From positions 1 to 6,131 of the forward strand of contig URJB01000087.1 in assembly GCA_900548145.1 (NCBI GenBank): DNA of 6,131 nt. Direction: 5' to 3'. Source of the DNA: an uncultured Eubacteriales bacterium. GTDB taxonomy: Bacteria > Bacillota > Clostridia > Christensenellales > Aristaeellaceae. The first letter of the stretch is position 1, and each line of letters starts with the position of its first letter. The notes beneath the pieces were generated by a model, which had not been told where the DNA came from, searched no databases, and worked only from the letters and a program-made list of their open reading frames with translations. Both the position numbers and the translations under genes were made by a program. This document shows, piece by piece, positions 5,823 through 6,131 of this stretch.

Positions 5823-6089
5823 ATGATCCAGACCACGCTCAAAATCAACGGCATGGCGTGCGGCATGTGCGAGTCCCACGTCAACGACGCCATCCGCAAC
5901 GCCTTTTCTGTTAAAAAGGTGACTTCCTCCCATTCCAAAGGAGAGACCGTCATTCTCAGCGAGCAGCCGCTGGACGAAGCCCTGCTCCGTTCCACCATCA
6001 CCGCCACCGGCTACGAGCTCCAGTCCGTCCAGTCCGCCCCCTACGAAAAGAAGTCCCTCTTCGGCTCCCTCTTCTCCAAGAAGAACTAA
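5823..6089 (+). CDS. Heavy-metal-associated (HMA) domain protein, CopZ-like
   Basis: An 88-residue cytoplasmic protein with one HMA domain (about 3-68). The metal-binding loop is GMACGMC (10-16), with C13 and C16 as the paired thiol ligands (GMxCxxC). Family members are metallochaperones, usually for Cu(I), or the metal domains of P-type ATPases. A C-terminal tail of about 20 residues follows (APYEKKSLFGSLFSKKN), basic and aromatic, which ordinary CopZ lacks; it could touch the membrane or a partner. The ATG at 5823 has AAAGGAG (5808-5814) 8 bases upstream. No copper ATPase or CopY-type regulator is present. Instead the gene is divergent from feo and shares its operator, so a role in iron handling, or in keeping copper and iron apart during Fe(II) uptake, is suggested by context only. 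Codon use is like its neighbours. Confidence 0.92.
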   Translation: MIQTTLKINGMACGMCESHVNDAIRNAFSVKKVTSSHSKGETVILSEQPLDEALLRSTITATGYELQSVQSAPYEKKSLFGSLFSKKN

Positions 6090-6131
6090 CCAGGGGCAGT
6101 TCCCCTTGACCCCGGACTGCGCGCCATAGGC

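Noticed and set aside
6090..6131. Possible hairpin after the HMA gene (GCAGTTC with GGACTGC)
   Set aside because: The stem is weak with a G-U pair and an 11-base loop, no T-run follows, and the window ends there, so I cannot call a terminator.

Overview
The window is GC-rich bacterial DNA. Its gene content and protein style suggest a gut-type Gram-positive anaerobe of class Clostridia, perhaps the Oscillospiraceae/Ruminococcaceae side. The clues are tandem small FeoA proteins, a FeoB followed by a tiny FeoB-associated Cys-rich membrane protein, a divergent heavy-metal-associated (HMA) protein, strong AGGAGG-type ribosome binding sites, and a typical clostridial MATE transporter. This taxonomic call is inference from protein appearance, not from a search.

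Layout. Bases 1-386 hold no convincing gene but contain a perfect 14-bp inverted repeat. A MATE-family efflux transporter follows on the + strand (387-1769) and ends at a clear intrinsic terminator. It converges on a minus-strand block, the ferrous-iron uptake locus. Read in the direction of transcription (right to left) this block is: promoter with operators (about 5549-5602), feoA copy 1 (5484-5272), feoA copy 2 (5251-5030), feoB (4982-2490), a 44-residue Cys-rich membrane protein starting 2 bases past the feoB stop codon (2488-2354), a strong hairpin (2344-2315), and a short DtxR-like winged-helix regulator (2276-1929) with its own terminator. Divergent from feo, on the + strand, is an 88-residue HMA-domain protein (5823-6089) with a near-consensus promoter.

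How it works together. FeoB is the GTPase-coupled Fe(II) permease, the FeoA proteins are its small SH3-like partners, and the Cys-rich peptide is a likely membrane accessory. The divergent feo and HMA promoters carry matching 18-bp GGTTA-N8-TAACC palindromes at equivalent places, about where transcription starts. This suggests one repressor controls both, so the HMA protein is probably part of the same metal regulon. The DtxR-like protein at the end of the feo block is the obvious candidate repressor, but by eye it lacks the classical MntR/DtxR metal ligands.

Most notable points: the shared operators, a strongly acidic insertion of about 120 residues in an extracytoplasmic loop of FeoB, the unannotated-size Cys-rich ORF, the ligand-poor regulator, and the hairpin that may set how much regulator is made from the feo transcript.
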